Shown piece after piece: positions 1-9,172 of a stretch of 64,000 bases of DNA. Position 1 is the first letter of the stretch. Every line of letters starts with the position of its first letter. The translations under genes were made by a program, and so were the position numbers. The DNA is taken from positions 149,543-213,542 of the forward strand of contig DHKY01000006.1 of the NCBI GenBank assembly GCA_002404995.1, in the 5' to 3' direction. Below the pieces are notes generated by a model. The model was not told the origin of the DNA and did not search any database. It saw only the letters and a program-made list of their open reading frames with translations. Source of the DNA: Caryophanales bacterium UBA4682 (lineage in GTDB: Bacteria > Bacillota_I > Bacilli_A > RFN20 > CAG-288).

Positions 1-2154
1 GGTAATCGCTGGATTACCGACAAAGTCAGCAACAAAGAGATTATTCGGACGACGATAGACCGTCAATGGTGCATCATACTGCTGAAGAACACCATTGTTC
101 AATAAGCAGATGTGGGTGGCAAGAGTCCTTGCTTCGAGCTGATCGTGGGTAACATAGACAAAGGTAGCTCCGGTATCCCGGTGCAAACGCTTAAGCTCAG
201 AACGCCTTTCCAGACGAAGCTTTGCATCAAGGTTGGAAAGCGGTTCATCCCTGAAGAGAACCTTCGGTCCAGGAGCTAACGTACGTGCAATAGCAACACG
301 CTGCTGCTGACCACCAGATAATTCATTCGGGAAACGATCCCTGAATTCTTCGACTTTAACAATACGGGCTGCATGGCGAAGCTTCAACTCGATTTCTTCT
401 TTGTCCAAAGCACGGACTTTGGAAAGATGGCAGGCTTTTCCATTAATCTTGGAAATAGCAATATTCCTCTCGCCACGGGCAGAATTGATAAGGGAAGTGT
501 ATTTTTCCCTCTCAAGAGAGTAATCCTTCAGAGTCTTGTATTTTGGCTCTAAGGCAGCATAAGTCCTCTTAACAAGGGAAGCAGCAGCCTCGCGGATCCT
601 ATCATGAGCTTCTTTGTACTCTTTCTTATTCGGATGAGAGACCGATTCGACGACTTCTTCCAAGAATTCAACAAGACCATTACGGATAGCTTCTTCTGTT
701 CCAAGGCAAGCATCATCTGCTTTTTCATAGAAAGCTTTGATGGCATGGTTCTTCTTGGCTTCATCGATGTGATTGACTAAGTCAAGGACATTGGCTTTGG
801 CTTCCGGAACAACACGTTCTGCCTGATCAAGGAACCGTTTCCTAGCCGCTTTGTTTGCTTTATGATCAACCTTGTAACTAGCCCCTTCCACGTATTCGAA
901 TGCTTTGACAATCTTATTCTGTTCTTCTTTCGGGAGATAAGAGATTTCCTTCTTCAGTGAAGAATAGAATTCATCAAGGGTTCCATGTCCGATAGCAGAG
1001 ACAAGTTTATCGAAATAAGGTTCAATACCCTCGCTGATCTGCAAAGAATAGTTCCGCATAGTCTTATTGTTCGAAACCATCTGGGCATTGATTTTCTTTT
1101 CATCATTGGTTGCATAAGCTACCATCCTCTGCTGAAGCAAAAGAATCGTCCTATGAACAGAGTCATCTCCAAGGAAGAAAAGAGAATCCTTGATTTCTTC
1201 AAAGAACGCATTAATCTTATCTTTTTCTTCTAGATAAGCAGGAATATTCTCTTCCCTGATCTGGATATCCTTCTTCAGAACTTCACGTTCGCTCAAAGGA
1301 AGAAGATTCCTAGCTTCCTTCCTCTTCTCGATATGATTCGCTAAATGTTGATTCTTCTCAGAAAGCTTCCTCTCAACACCAAAGAGACGATTTTCCTCTT
1401 TCAGAGTATCTCCTGCTTTTTCAAGTGCATAAGCCTGCTTGAGGAAGGAGTCTACATTTCCGTCACCTGCCCTAGCCTGGTTATAGCCTGGAATCTGAAC
1501 AAGCTGACCATCATCTAAGACCTGAATATCTTTCTGCATCCAAGCTGCTTTCCTTTGATCCAAAGCAGCATTACATTCTGAGATTTTCAAAGCGACCTTA
1601 TTCTCGACATCGCCATTTTCTAAATGAAGCTTAAAGACTTCTTTTGCAGTGTATTGACTGACTGTGAATTCATCAATAATCTTGATGATAGCACGGCTAT
1701 CAATGATACGGCCTTTCTTGTCTTTCGCATCATTGACAAGCTTAATGACTTTATTCGGATCTTCTAGAACACGAATGATATCCTTCCGGGTCTTGTATTT
1801 GAAGTCACAGACGGGAAGCTTTTCTTTAACATTCTTTAGACCGAAAGTAATGTTCTGATAGACGGTCCTATTTGGCCAGAGAGCATAGTTCTGGAAAAGG
1901 AATCCGACATCCCGCTTATTCGCAGGAACATTGATACCAGCTTCGGAATCGAAGACAACCTTGTCACCGATTTTGATTTGTCCGGAAGTCGGCGTTTCAA
2001 GACCCGCAATCCTACGGAGAATTGTAGTCTTTCCGCATCCGGAAGGACCTAAAAGAGTAATGAACGATTTATCTGGGATATCTAAGCTGACATGGTCTGT
2101 TGCATAGAAATCTTTCCAGCGTTTGACAATATCCGTTAAAACAATACTTGGCAT
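1..2154 (-). CDS. ABC transporter ATP-binding protein, PotA/FbpC/UgpC type, with giant insertion (3' end outside window)
   Basis: Cytoplasmic ATPase of the importer encoded with the next two genes. The first 718 residues are in the window and the C-terminus runs off the left edge. Walker A (GPSGCGKT) is at residues 36-43, the Q-loop region (FLFQNYALWPN) at 86-96, the signature LSGGQQQR at about 612-619, the Walker B end (DEPLSNLD) at 636-643 and the switch histidine (VTHDQ) near 670. In this family about 50 residues separate Q-loop and signature; here there are about 520, so some 470 charged, helix-prone residues are inserted. AGG codons at residues 48, 96, 635 and 676 sit where the family has Met (LRMIAGLE, HMTVYENI, LMDEP, EAMTLA). 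The ATG is 3 nt after the permease stop. Function is secure; the substrate (ferric iron, polyamine or other) is inferred from the neighbours. Confidence 0.9.
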   Translation of the reverse strand, partial: MPSIVLTDIVKRWKDFYATDHVSLDIPDKSFITLLGPSGCGKTTILRRIAGLETPTSGQIKIGDKVVFDSEAGINVPANKRDVGFLFQNYALWPNRTVYQNITFGLKNVKEKLPVCDFKYKTRKDIIRVLEDPNKVIKLVNDAKDKKGRIIDSRAIIKIIDEFTVSQYTAKEVFKLHLENGDVENKVALKISECNAALDQRKAAWMQKDIQVLDDGQLVQIPGYNQARAGDGNVDSFLKQAYALEKAGDTLKEENRLFGVERKLSEKNQHLANHIEKRKEARNLLPLSEREVLKKDIQIREENIPAYLEEKDKINAFFEEIKDSLFFLGDDSVHRTILLLQQRMVAYATNDEKKINAQMVSNNKTMRNYSLQISEGIEPYFDKLVSAIGHGTLDEFYSSLKKEISYLPKEEQNKIVKAFEYVEGASYKVDHKANKAARKRFLDQAERVVPEAKANVLDLVNHIDEAKKNHAIKAFYEKADDACLGTEEAIRNGLVEFLEEVVESVSHPNKKEYKEAHDRIREAAASLVKRTYAALEPKYKTLKDYSLEREKYTSLINSARGERNIAISKINGKACHLSKVRALDKEEIELKLRHAARIVKVEEFRDRFPNELSGGQQQRVAIARTLAPGPKVLFRDEPLSNLDAKLRLERRSELKRLHRDTGATFVYVTHDQLEARTLATHICLLNNGVLQQYDAPLTVYRRPNNLFVADFVGNPAIT

Positions 2155-2156
2155 AG

Positions 2157-3971
2157 TTAATTTCCTCCGACGCCTTTATCGATAGAAGCACCCGTAAGCT
2201 TATTGACAATCAAATTGAAGAGAAGGACCGTTAAGATAATGAGAAGGTTAAGAGCATTAGCGGACTGTGGCCACCATTGCATCCAGCTATCAAGCAAGGT
2301 AGTCCTTAACACTGTCTGTCCGGAAGCGAGAAGAACAAACAGAGATAATTCACGCCTGCAGGAGGTGAATGGTAAGAGGTATCCGGAGATGACCGTTGAT
2401 TTCTGGATAGGAACAATGATTCGAAGCATACGTTTCCACCAGGGAATATTCTGAATGACAGCAGATTCCTCAATTTCTCCTGAGAGCTGCATCCTCGCTG
2501 AGATACCGCTACGAGAAGCAAACGGAAGATACTTGAAGGCTCCGACTAAAATCAGAAGAACAATCGAGTTCTGAATACCGAGCGTTGTTCCGATGCTTAA
2601 GAAAGCAGCACCTAAAGCCATAGAAGGCCTAAGATAAGGTAAGAAGGCAAGGTTATCAACCAGAGTTGACAGAACAGTTCCACGACGTTTTGCAACCGCA
2701 TATCCTATTAAGATACCTAAAGTACCAGCAATCAGACAGCAGGAGATGGAAAGCAAAATCGAATTACGGAAAGCAAGCCAGACCTGTGGTTCGAATAAAA
2801 TACCGACTAATCCATTTCCGGCATCTGTTTCCGTTCGGCTGATCCAGTACTGAAGTGTCCTAGAGGAATAGTCTCCAGAGCGGACACAGAGAGATTCTAA
2901 GGCAAATGTAATCAAAGGAAGCACGGAGCAGAACAAAGATAAGAAGACAAGGATGACAGCAATCGGATAATTCCATCCACGAAGCTTGATATAAGAAACC
3001 TGTCCTGATTTTCCGGTAACAGTCGTAAAGTTCTTACGTTTGCCAGTAAACCACTGGTTGAGAAGAAGAATACCGACGCCTAAGACAATCATGACAATAG
3101 CAAAGATATAGGCTTGGCCATAGTATCCTTTGTTAGTGAACTGTTTCCTATAGGTCGTAAGAACGTATTGTCCGCCGCCAAGATACTGAGGGACAGCATA
3201 GGCAGACCTTGAAGAAGAAAAGACAAGAAGGAAGGTTGAAATGATAGAAGGCATAACGATAGGAAGAGTAATTTTTCGTGTGATTTTCCAACGGTTTGTC
3301 TTTAAAATTGTTGCCGCTTCTTCCAAGTTGGCATCCATGTTACGTAAGATACCACCGATAAGAATGTAGGCAAATGGAGCATAATGCATGCCTAGCACAA
3401 CTGCACAGGGGACGATTCCATAGACCATTCCGCTCGGAACCGAAATATGGAACAAGTTATAGAGCATACCACCGACACCAGTTCCAATATCTGGGTTCTG
3501 GAAGAAGTTCTGCCAGAACGTAGCAAGAGTCCAAGAAGGCATGATATACGGGAACACGAAGATACTGGAAAGGAATTTCTTTGCCTTGATATCCGTGCGG
3601 GTAATCAAAAAAGCGACAATGCCACCATACAGAATGGCGATTACACTCGCTAAGAGCGACATTTCCAACGAATTCAATAAAGGCTTCCAGAAATATGTTT
3701 TTGACCTGCTGCTTGCAAAGACACGATTCCACCATGCTGTGGTAAACGATCCGGGAATGAGTCCAAAAGTAATTTCACTGATGCTGACCGTAAATGTTGA
3801 CTGGACAAGAGAAACCAAAGGATAAATCGTGAAAACAAGAAGAACAGCTGTAAAAATAACAAGCAGAACGTTCGCAGGTACAGAAAAATACCGCCGAACA
3901 CTGTTCAAGCCGTGTTTGATTTTTCCTTCTTTCTTTGGCCTATGGTCGATGATTAAGTCCCTATTTGCCAT
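2157..3971 (-). CDS. ABC transporter permease, fused double domain (FbpB/ferric iron type)
   Basis: Integral membrane channel of 604 residues made of two tandem binding-protein-dependent permease domains, about 12 predicted membrane helices. The first EAA loop is near residues 236-262 (EEAATILKTNRW...LPIVMPS). The second is near 490-520 (EESAVIQNIPWW...VPIQKST), followed by a RELSLFVLL segment typical of FbpB-like proteins; the AGG just before RELS reads as Met, as in relatives. One fused polypeptide replaces the usual pair of permeases, as in ferric-iron importers. It lies between the binding protein and the ATPase in one minus-strand operon. The start is supported by AAGGAG 6 nt upstream. 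Confidence 0.9.
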   Translation of the reverse strand: MANRDLIIDHRPKKEGKIKHGLNSVRRYFSVPANVLLVIFTAVLLVFTIYPLVSLVQSTFTVSISEITFGLIPGSFTTAWWNRVFASSRSKTYFWKPLLNSLEMSLLASVIAILYGGIVAFLITRTDIKAKKFLSSIFVFPYIMPSWTLATFWQNFFQNPDIGTGVGGMLYNLFHISVPSGMVYGIVPCAVVLGMHYAPFAYILIGGILRNMDANLEEAATILKTNRWKITRKITLPIVMPSIISTFLLVFSSSRSAYAVPQYLGGGQYVLTTYRKQFTNKGYYGQAYIFAIVMIVLGVGILLLNQWFTGKRKNFTTVTGKSGQVSYIKLRGWNYPIAVILVFLSLFCSVLPLITFALESLCVRSGDYSSRTLQYWISRTETDAGNGLVGILFEPQVWLAFRNSILLSISCCLIAGTLGILIGYAVAKRRGTVLSTLVDNLAFLPYLRPSMALGAAFLSIGTTLGIQNSIVLLILVGAFKYLPFASRSGISARMQLSGEIEESAVIQNIPWWKRMLRIIVPIQKSTVISGYLLPFTSCRRELSLFVLLASGQTVLRTTLLDSWMQWWPQSANALNLLIILTVLLFNLIVNKLTGASIDKGVGGN

Positions 3972-3993
3972 TTTTATCTCCTTAATGGGGAAG

Positions 3994-4020
3994 AAGGACG
4001 GAGAGAGTATCTCCGTCCTT
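3994..4020 (-). promoter_or_regulatory. Intercistronic hairpin between binding-protein and permease genes
   Basis: An 11-bp perfect stem (AAGGACGGAGA with TCTCCGTCCTT, 5-nt loop) lies 23 nt beyond the binding-protein stop codon and is not followed by a T-run in the minus direction. Such hairpins commonly stabilise the binding-protein mRNA so that it exceeds the membrane components; that role is inferred. Confidence 0.6.
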
Positions 4021-4042
4021 CTGCAAATTCAGAATCGAATAT

Positions 4043-5275
4043 TTATGCCGTCTTCTTATCAATCAGTTTGTTGATCCAGTCTTCCGTTTCGACTTTGACA
4101 GTGTTGATGTATTCGCCATCTTCCCTGACAAGGTTCTGTTTATAGAAAGCAAGATCTTTCTTATCATCAGCATTCTGGGCAATCGTATGATTGGAAGAAT
4201 AGCATCCGATAGATTGTCCCCAAGGATTGAATCCTTCTGCAGTCCTCCTATAGTTAGTGAAGAGCCTTGCAGTGTAAGGACGCGGAGCCTTGGTTGTTAA
4301 CTGAGCATATAAGGCATAGCCAAATCCAGAGAACGGAGCAATTCCTTTGTCCTGCCAAGCACCGACAGTTAAATTCGAGGCAGTAACAGAGCTATCACGG
4401 AGCTTAGAAAGAACGAATAATCCCATCTTTCCAGCGTTGTCTTCTTTAGAAACACCGGCTGCTAACTTTGTATCAGAAGTATAAGAGGTAATATCAGCAT
4501 TGGCTAAGAATTTTCCAATCCACTCATAGGAAGCGTTCTTATAACCATCCGATGCAACATAGTCCTTTTTGAAATAATCCTTATAGGCCTGAGTCATCTT
4601 TGTAACCCAGGTATCCTTAGTTAACCTGACTAAGAAGTTCCTGTTGACCATTTCAGAGTTCGGATTCTTGAAGAAAACTTTTCCTTTGAACTTCTCTTCT
4701 GTAAGTTCCCAGACATTGGAGATGCTCGGAACATCTTCGCCAGTATTGTTCCAGATAAAGAGCTTATTAATATACTGATCGACAAGCGGAACAAGGTCGC
4801 CTTCATCAAGGTTTCCCTTGAAGGTATCACTGACATAGTTCGTCAGAATGTTGGCAGTCTTACGATAAGTGGCTAACCTAGCAGAGTCCTGGATTAAAAC
4901 AAAAGATGCACCATCAGAGTTGTTTTTAGCAGAATATTCACTGGTAATCTTAGTGTAGATTTCAGAGTCGCTCATCTTAGTACCAGTAGAACTCTTTGCA
5001 TCAAGATTCAAATCAGGATACTTTTCAATAAAGCCCTTAACAGCATCCGCAATACGGGAAGAATTACCATAAGCTTTGAATTTACCAGTCTCAGCTTTTG
5101 CTTTCTCTAGTAATTCAGCATCCGTCCTCGTTGTTCCTAAGACAAATGGATCAGTAACAGCCGATCCAGTATCCTTTCCGCCTGCAGGTGTAGAAGCAGA
5201 GGGATTATTGGAAGTTCCACCACATCCAACTAATAACGGCAAGAGTAAGAGAGTAAGACCAAAATGTTTTTTCAT
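4043..5275 (-). CDS. Extracellular solute-binding lipoprotein of ABC importer (FbpA/family 1 type)
   Basis: 410-residue substrate receptor. The N-terminus is a lipoprotein signal peptide with lipobox LVGC, so Cys18 should be acylated and the protein anchored outside the membrane. After a Gly/Ser/Thr linker (to about residue 40) the body looks like a family 1 binding protein, with a C-terminal stretch FNPWGQSIGCYSS. It is the first gene of the operon; the permease follows after a hairpin, then the ATPase. ATG is preceded by AAAGGAGG. It sits behind a consensus promoter with a LacI-type operator just downstream of the expected start. With AGG = Met, the C-terminal region reads YTAMLFTNYMRTAEG. 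The substrate cannot be read from the sequence; iron is the best guess from the permease type. Confidence 0.88.
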   Translation of the reverse strand: MKKHFGLTLLLLPLLVGCGGTSNNPSASTPAGGKDTGSAVTDPFVLGTTRTDAELLEKAKAETGKFKAYGNSSRIADAVKGFIEKYPDLNLDAKSSTGTKMSDSEIYTKITSEYSAKNNSDGASFVLIQDSARLATYRKTANILTNYVSDTFKGNLDEGDLVPLVDQYINKLFIWNNTGEDVPSISNVWELTEEKFKGKVFFKNPNSEMVNRNFLVRLTKDTWVTKMTQAYKDYFKKDYVASDGYKNASYEWIGKFLANADITSYTSDTKLAAGVSKEDNAGKMGLFVLSKLRDSSVTASNLTVGAWQDKGIAPFSGFGYALYAQLTTKAPRPYTARLFTNYRRTAEGFNPWGQSIGCYSSNHTIAQNADDKKDLAFYKQNLVREDGEYINTVKVETEDWINKLIDKKTA

Positions 5276-5335
5276 TGTATGAGCCTCCTTTTAAATGCTC
5301 TAGAATGATCAAAACCAGAAACGGTTCAGAATACC

Positions 5336-5389
5336 TGTAAGCGCTTCCGTTATGTATGGAATTGTAAATTTTCTTAAATATTGTGTCAA
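5336..5389 (-). promoter_or_regulatory. Consensus promoter with LacI/CcpA-like operator for the binding-protein operon
   Basis: On the minus strand TTGACA (5384-5389), 17-nt spacer and TACAAT (5361-5366) form a near-consensus sigma-A promoter; transcription should begin near 5354. A pseudo-palindrome centred on AAGCGCTT (5336-5349, 12 of 14 matches to TGWAANCGNTNWCA) covers about +5 to +18, a classic repressor site. Confidence 0.75.
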
Positions 5390-5998
5390 GTTTAAAGATG
5401 TTTCTATTTAAATTACAAAAAAATAAAAAATTCAAATTATTTCTTTATATTTTGATATTTTTTGCCTATTTTTTCCTGTTATTTCTTATTTTTTTATCAT
5501 TTTCATAAATGTGTTCTTTTCTTTTTCAAAGAACTTTTGAGTGATATTTTGTCCATTTGTCACAAAGTGCACACAAAAAAGCACACATTTTTTACAATGT
5601 AATTGAATGCCTTTTCATTTTCAGAATTGAAATATTGTAAACAGAAAGAAACATTGATTAATTTCAAGAAAGACAAATAAACGAATTATTAGTTTACTCT
5701 TCCATCAGACTTTAGAGTCAAAGAGACTGTCCTCCGCTCCTCAGCTCACGTAAGTCTCATTTGAAAAGCTCATTTTATAGTCTAAGGCAAATAGCGAAGG
5801 TTTGCATTTTATGGAAAGTCGCTTCAATAAACATCCACTTTTAATGAAAGCATCAATTTCTTCAGAAAGCATCGTTTCCTCTCAACTAGCTGTTTATTTT
5901 AGTTTTTTAGAGCGAATGTAGAACATACAAATGGAACAATAGTGATGAAAAGAACCAAAATAAATCGTACGTTTTATTTCGCTTTTCGTACTTTTTTA
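5390..5998. other. AT-rich non-coding interval
   Basis: About 600 bases between the importer operon and the toxin-antitoxin promoter. It is very rich in A and T (long T-runs 5455-5520). I see no start codon with a ribosome binding site leading into a credible protein and no clear structured RNA. Confidence 0.6.
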
Positions 5999-6027
5999 TT
6001 GTCTTAATCGTTCGATTAAGATAGAAT
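5999..6027 (+). promoter_or_regulatory. Promoter with overlapping inverted-repeat operator for the toxin-antitoxin pair
   Basis: TTGTCT (5999-6004), 17-nt spacer and TAGAAT (6022-6027). The spacer is almost filled by a perfect inverted repeat, CTTAATCG-TT-CGATTAAG (6003-6020), where the antitoxin would bind to autoregulate, as is usual for Phd-type antitoxins. Confidence 0.75.
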
Positions 6028-6052
6028 AAAAGTAAAAGAAGGAGAAAATGAT

Positions 6053-6268
6053 ATGTCAATAACTGCTACAGAATTGAAAAGCAATCTAGGAAAATATCTT
6101 TCACTCGCAGAAACAATTGATATTTTCATCACACGCAATGGTAAAGTAGTTGCCAAGCTCACAAATCCAAATCAAAATCGAGTAAAAATGGCTGAATCTC
6201 TATTTGGTATCCTTTCAGATGATAGGACCTTGGAAGAATCTAAAAAAGAAAGACTCAGTAAAATATGA
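6053..6268 (+). CDS. Antitoxin, Phd/YefM family
   Basis: 71-residue protein with the typical opening of the family (MSITATELKSNLGKYLSLAE), a DNA-binding N-terminal fold, and 'ITRNGKVVAKLTNP' near residues 26-40. A short C-terminal tail (about 45-71) would wrap the toxin. GGAGAAAA lies 8 nt before ATG. The gene overlaps the toxin start by 4 nt (ATGA), implying translational coupling. It likely represses its own promoter through the inverted repeat at 6003-6020. Confidence 0.85.
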   Translation: MSITATELKSNLGKYLSLAETIDIFITRNGKVVAKLTNPNQNRVKMAESLFGILSDDRTLEESKKERLSKI

Positions 6269-6696
6269 AGGCTATTATCGATACCTGCGTTATCGTGGAT
6301 GCCCTTCAAAAACGGGAACCGTTTTTTTCTGACGCAAAATCAATATTCCTTCTTTGTGCCAATTTAAAATTTGATGGTTTTCTTAGTGCAAAGGCCATTA
6401 CGGATATTTATTTTCTTACCCATCGCCAAACGCATAGTGATACAGAAACAAGAAAAATCCTAAGAACATTATGCAATCTATTCAACTTATTGGATACAAC
6501 AGGTCTTGATATTCAAAAGGCGATATCGTCTGAAATTCCAGACTTTGAAGATGGTGTCAGGATAGAAACAGCCATACGCTCTAAATTAGATTGCATTGTG
6601 ACCCGTAATACATCCGATTACAAAAATTCAGCAATTCCCGTCTATACGCCGAAAGAGTTTCTTCAAATAATAACAAATGAATGTAAAATCAATTAG
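6265..6696 (+). CDS. Toxin, PIN-domain ribonuclease (VapC-like)
   Basis: 143-residue protein beginning with the PIN metal-binding aspartate at residue 6 (IIDTCVIVDAL). Further acidic residues lie in DFEDGV (about 92-97) and LDCIVTRNTSDY (about 109-120), and the C-terminus carries the common TPKEFL motif. The family cleaves RNA with a divalent metal. It is coupled to the Phd antitoxin by an ATGA overlap; Phd-PIN mixed pairs are common in Firmicutes. The RNA target cannot be inferred. Confidence 0.85.
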   Translation: MKAIIDTCVIVDALQKREPFFSDAKSIFLLCANLKFDGFLSAKAITDIYFLTHRQTHSDTETRKILRTLCNLFNLLDTTGLDIQKAISSEIPDFEDGVRIETAIRSKLDCIVTRNTSDYKNSAIPVYTPKEFLQIITNECKIN

Positions 6697-7053
6697 GTTT
6701 TATTTTTTAAAGAGACGATTCATAGTCATTTAGTGAAATTGTAGATAAATTCATATCAAACATGTGATGCTAGGCTTTAAACAAAACATACCGCAACAAG
6801 TTTTCAGTTTTATTGTTCTTTTTCGACATCAGTTTCTTACTTCTATAGATAAAACCTATATCAGATAAAGTCCTTTTCCAACGCATTTCACAGGGTATTC
6901 ATGTGATAATTTTTATTAACGAATTCTGCTTTTTCTTAAGACTCTTTTCAAAGTGTTTCATACCCTCTCACTTATCTAATGTTTTGAGCTTTTTTTTGGG
7001 GGGGGCTTCTCTATAACTGATTGGCGTCATTTCTTCCCTATATAGAGAACATT
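6697..7053. other. Non-coding interval with T8G8 homopolymer
   Basis: About 355 bases with no credible gene. At 6990-7005 eight T are followed directly by eight G, the longest such junction in the window. The rest is AT-rich and unremarkable. Confidence 0.6.
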
Positions 7054-7144
7054 AAAAAAACCTCTTATGGCTTTAAACAGACGCCGATGCCTGAAGGATC
7101 CTTCAGGCATCATTGTCTTGCTCAATGGTCCAATAAGAGGGTTT
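7054..7144 (-). terminator. Branched, cloverleaf-like terminator after prs
   Basis: Read on the minus strand, an outer stem (CCTCTTAT 7061-7068 with ATAAGAGG 7133-7140, extended by GG/CC and AAA/TTT) encloses a perfect 26-base palindrome (7086-7111) and a CATTG/CAATG hairpin (7111-7127), with a possible GGC/GCC hairpin (7069-7085). It ends in seven T (7054-7060), as an intrinsic terminator for the prs transcript would. The internal branching is far more elaborate than a normal terminator. Confidence 0.75.
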
Positions 7145-7178
7145 GATACACTAGATTAGTGGCAGTTTTTTTATTTTA

Positions 7179-8156
7179 TTAGTCGACGAAACGAGAATAG
7201 ACTTCGGAGATAGAGCTGTTGTGGGAGATAGACTGAATGACGTCAGCAAGCCTGGTATCAAGTGAAACAACCTGAATCTTGATATCTTTGCTGTTCTTGA
7301 ATTTCTCAGTAAGCGGGATAGAGTCCGTTACATAGATTTTTTCAAAGACTTTCTCAGTAGTCAGACGTTCATAAGCAGGATCAGAAAAGACCGCATGGGC
7401 AGCCGCCATCCTGATTCTCTTTGCGCCATGGCTCTTAAGAGCTTTGGCAGCAGCAATAGCAGATCCGGCAGTATCAATCCTATCATCGATGATAACACAA
7501 TCCTTGCCATCGACATCGCCGATGATGTTCCTGACTTCCGGCTGATATTTGTTGTTACGACGTTTATCGATAATAGCAATCGGAGTATCGAGCTTATCGG
7601 CAATCTGACGGGCACGGGTGACTCCGCCATGATCCGGAGAAACAGCGACTAAATTCTTCCGGTCAATCTCAGGATCATTATATAAAACGTGTCCTAAGAG
7701 CGGAATAGCAGACCTATCATCCTCAAGGCAGGAGAAGAATCCCTGAAGCTGAGGAGCATGAAGATTGACGGTGATGACACGGTTTGCGCCTGCTGTAACA
7801 AGCCTGTCGGCAACCAATTTCGAAGAAATTGGTTCACGCGGCTTGGATTTACGATCCTGGCGTGCATAACCGAAGTAAGGGATGATGACATTGATTTCGC
7901 CAGCCGATGCACGGCGCAGAGAATCAATGAAAATCAGGACTTCCCTAAGATTGTCGTTAACCGGCGGACAGGTTGACTGGATGATGAAAACCTGTTTTCC
8001 ACGGACGGTTTCTTCCGGACAGCATAAGACTTCACCAGATGGGAAATGGGCAAGATGGACGGGGGAAAGTTCAGTAGAAAGAAGGTGGGCGACGGAATTG
8101 GCCAACTCGACATTAGCGGAGAGAGCGAAGATGACTGCATTACTATCAAGCTTCAT
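7179..8156 (-). CDS. prs: Ribose-phosphate pyrophosphokinase
   Basis: Makes PRPP from ribose 5-phosphate and ATP for nucleotide, His and Trp synthesis; cytosolic. The protein has 325 residues from the chosen ATG. It shows the family signatures IIQSTCPPVNDNL (about 63-70), YFGYARQDRKSKPREPIS (about 94-111), the NLHAPQLQGFF metal site and the PRPP loop VIIDDRIDTAGS near residues 216-227. The upstream in-frame TTG at 8168 is rejected because GGAGG lies between it and this ATG. AGG at 7944-7946 (codon 71) occupies the NDNLME methionine. It follows ispE on the same strand after 66 nt and ends at an elaborate terminator. Confidence 0.95.
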   Translation of the reverse strand: MKLDSNAVIFALSANVELANSVAHLLSTELSPVHLAHFPSGEVLCCPEETVRGKQVFIIQSTCPPVNDNLREVLIFIDSLRRASAGEINVIIPYFGYARQDRKSKPREPISSKLVADRLVTAGANRVITVNLHAPQLQGFFSCLEDDRSAIPLLGHVLYNDPEIDRKNLVAVSPDHGGVTRARQIADKLDTPIAIIDKRRNNKYQPEVRNIIGDVDGKDCVIIDDRIDTAGSAIAAAKALKSHGAKRIRMAAAHAVFSDPAYERLTTEKVFEKIYVTDSIPLTEKFKNSKDIKIQVVSLDTRLADVIQSISHNSSISEVYSRFVD

Positions 8157-8222
8157 GATAACCTCCAAACACGTTATCTATTTTACGCCTTATCTTTCAA
8201 ATTCAAAGAAAAACCAAACAGA

Positions 8223-9098
8223 TTAGCTTAAAAGGAACTGTGTTGAATAAACTTCGTATCCTTTCTGCTCGAAGAAATGATAGGCCGCTTCAATTGTCTT
8301 CTTGTCTTTTGACAAGGCATAGCATGCACTTCCGGTACCAGACCTTCCGCATAAAGGAAGTTTCCTGTCCTGCCTCTGTTTTAGGATGTCAGCAATCAAA
8401 GGGAGTGCCTTAATAGCAGGAAGAGAGAGAACGTTGATCCTGTTCTTCTTAATCAATTCCTCATCTCCCTCTTTCAGGCCTTTCCTTAAAGCATCAATAT
8501 CAGGATGGACAATGTTTTCTTGTCCAATCAGGTCATATGCTTCGAAAACGGATTTAGTCGATAGTCCTTCTTTTGGTTTGACAATCAAAACGTGGTAATC
8601 ATCCTTGATTTCAATCGGGGACAGGATTTCTCCTTTTCCTTGAACACGGCAAGGCTTATTCAAAAGGCAGAAAGGAACATCCGAAGAGACATTGACTGCC
8701 CTTCTTTTTTCGATATCCTCTTTTTCCTTCGATGGATTGTAATGTTCGACAGCATGCATGACAGCAGCCGCATCTGCACTTCCTCCGCCAAGTCCTGCCC
8801 TGACTGGAATGCGTTTATGAATCAGGATCTGATAGGAGCCATTGACCTGATGGTTTTCTCTCCTATAGTCAAGTGCCTTATAAGCAAGATTGGATTCATC
8901 GCAGATAATGGTCGGATCATCGCAGTACAGATAGGTATCCTTCCCGCTAGATGCTCCTAAAGGAGAGATTTCAATGGAATCATGAAGCTTGAGAGGGACT
9001 GTGATCCTATCGAGTTCATGATAGCCGTCTTCTCGCTTTCCTTTTATATCGATTGCAAGATTGATTTTCGCATAAGCACGGACGATTGTTTCCTGCAT
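8223..9098 (-). CDS. ispE: 4-diphosphocytidyl-2-C-methyl-D-erythritol kinase
   Basis: GHMP-family kinase of the non-mevalonate isoprenoid pathway, phosphorylating CDP-methylerythritol. 291 residues, normal length. The N-terminal AYAKINLAIDIKGKREDGYHELD is diagnostic. The ATP loop is GLGGGSADAAA (about 99-109), and a C-terminal GRSGTGSACYAL (about 254-265) replaces the usual MSGSG region. AGG codons read as Met fit the family at YHELD-M and IPV-M-AGL. Upstream GGAGC precedes ATG. It is probably cotranscribed with prs. Confidence 0.93.
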   Translation of the reverse strand: MQETIVRAYAKINLAIDIKGKREDGYHELDRITVPLKLHDSIEISPLGASSGKDTYLYCDDPTIICDESNLAYKALDYRRENHQVNGSYQILIHKRIPVRAGLGGGSADAAAVMHAVEHYNPSKEKEDIEKRRAVNVSSDVPFCLLNKPCRVQGKGEILSPIEIKDDYHVLIVKPKEGLSTKSVFEAYDLIGQENIVHPDIDALRKGLKEGDEELIKKNRINVLSLPAIKALPLIADILKQRQDRKLPLCGRSGTGSACYALSKDKKTIEAAYHFFEQKGYEVYSTQFLLS

Positions 9099-9172
9099 AG
9101 TTCTATGCTCCTTAAAAGTCAGTCTGAAAATATCCTTTCAATTATAGCGGATTTCAAAAGAAGCGAAAGAAA

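Noticed and set aside
7934..8226. Open frames antisense to prs and similar long antisense frames elsewhere
   Set aside because: Mirror frames created by codon bias in real genes; no ribosome sites or recognisable products.
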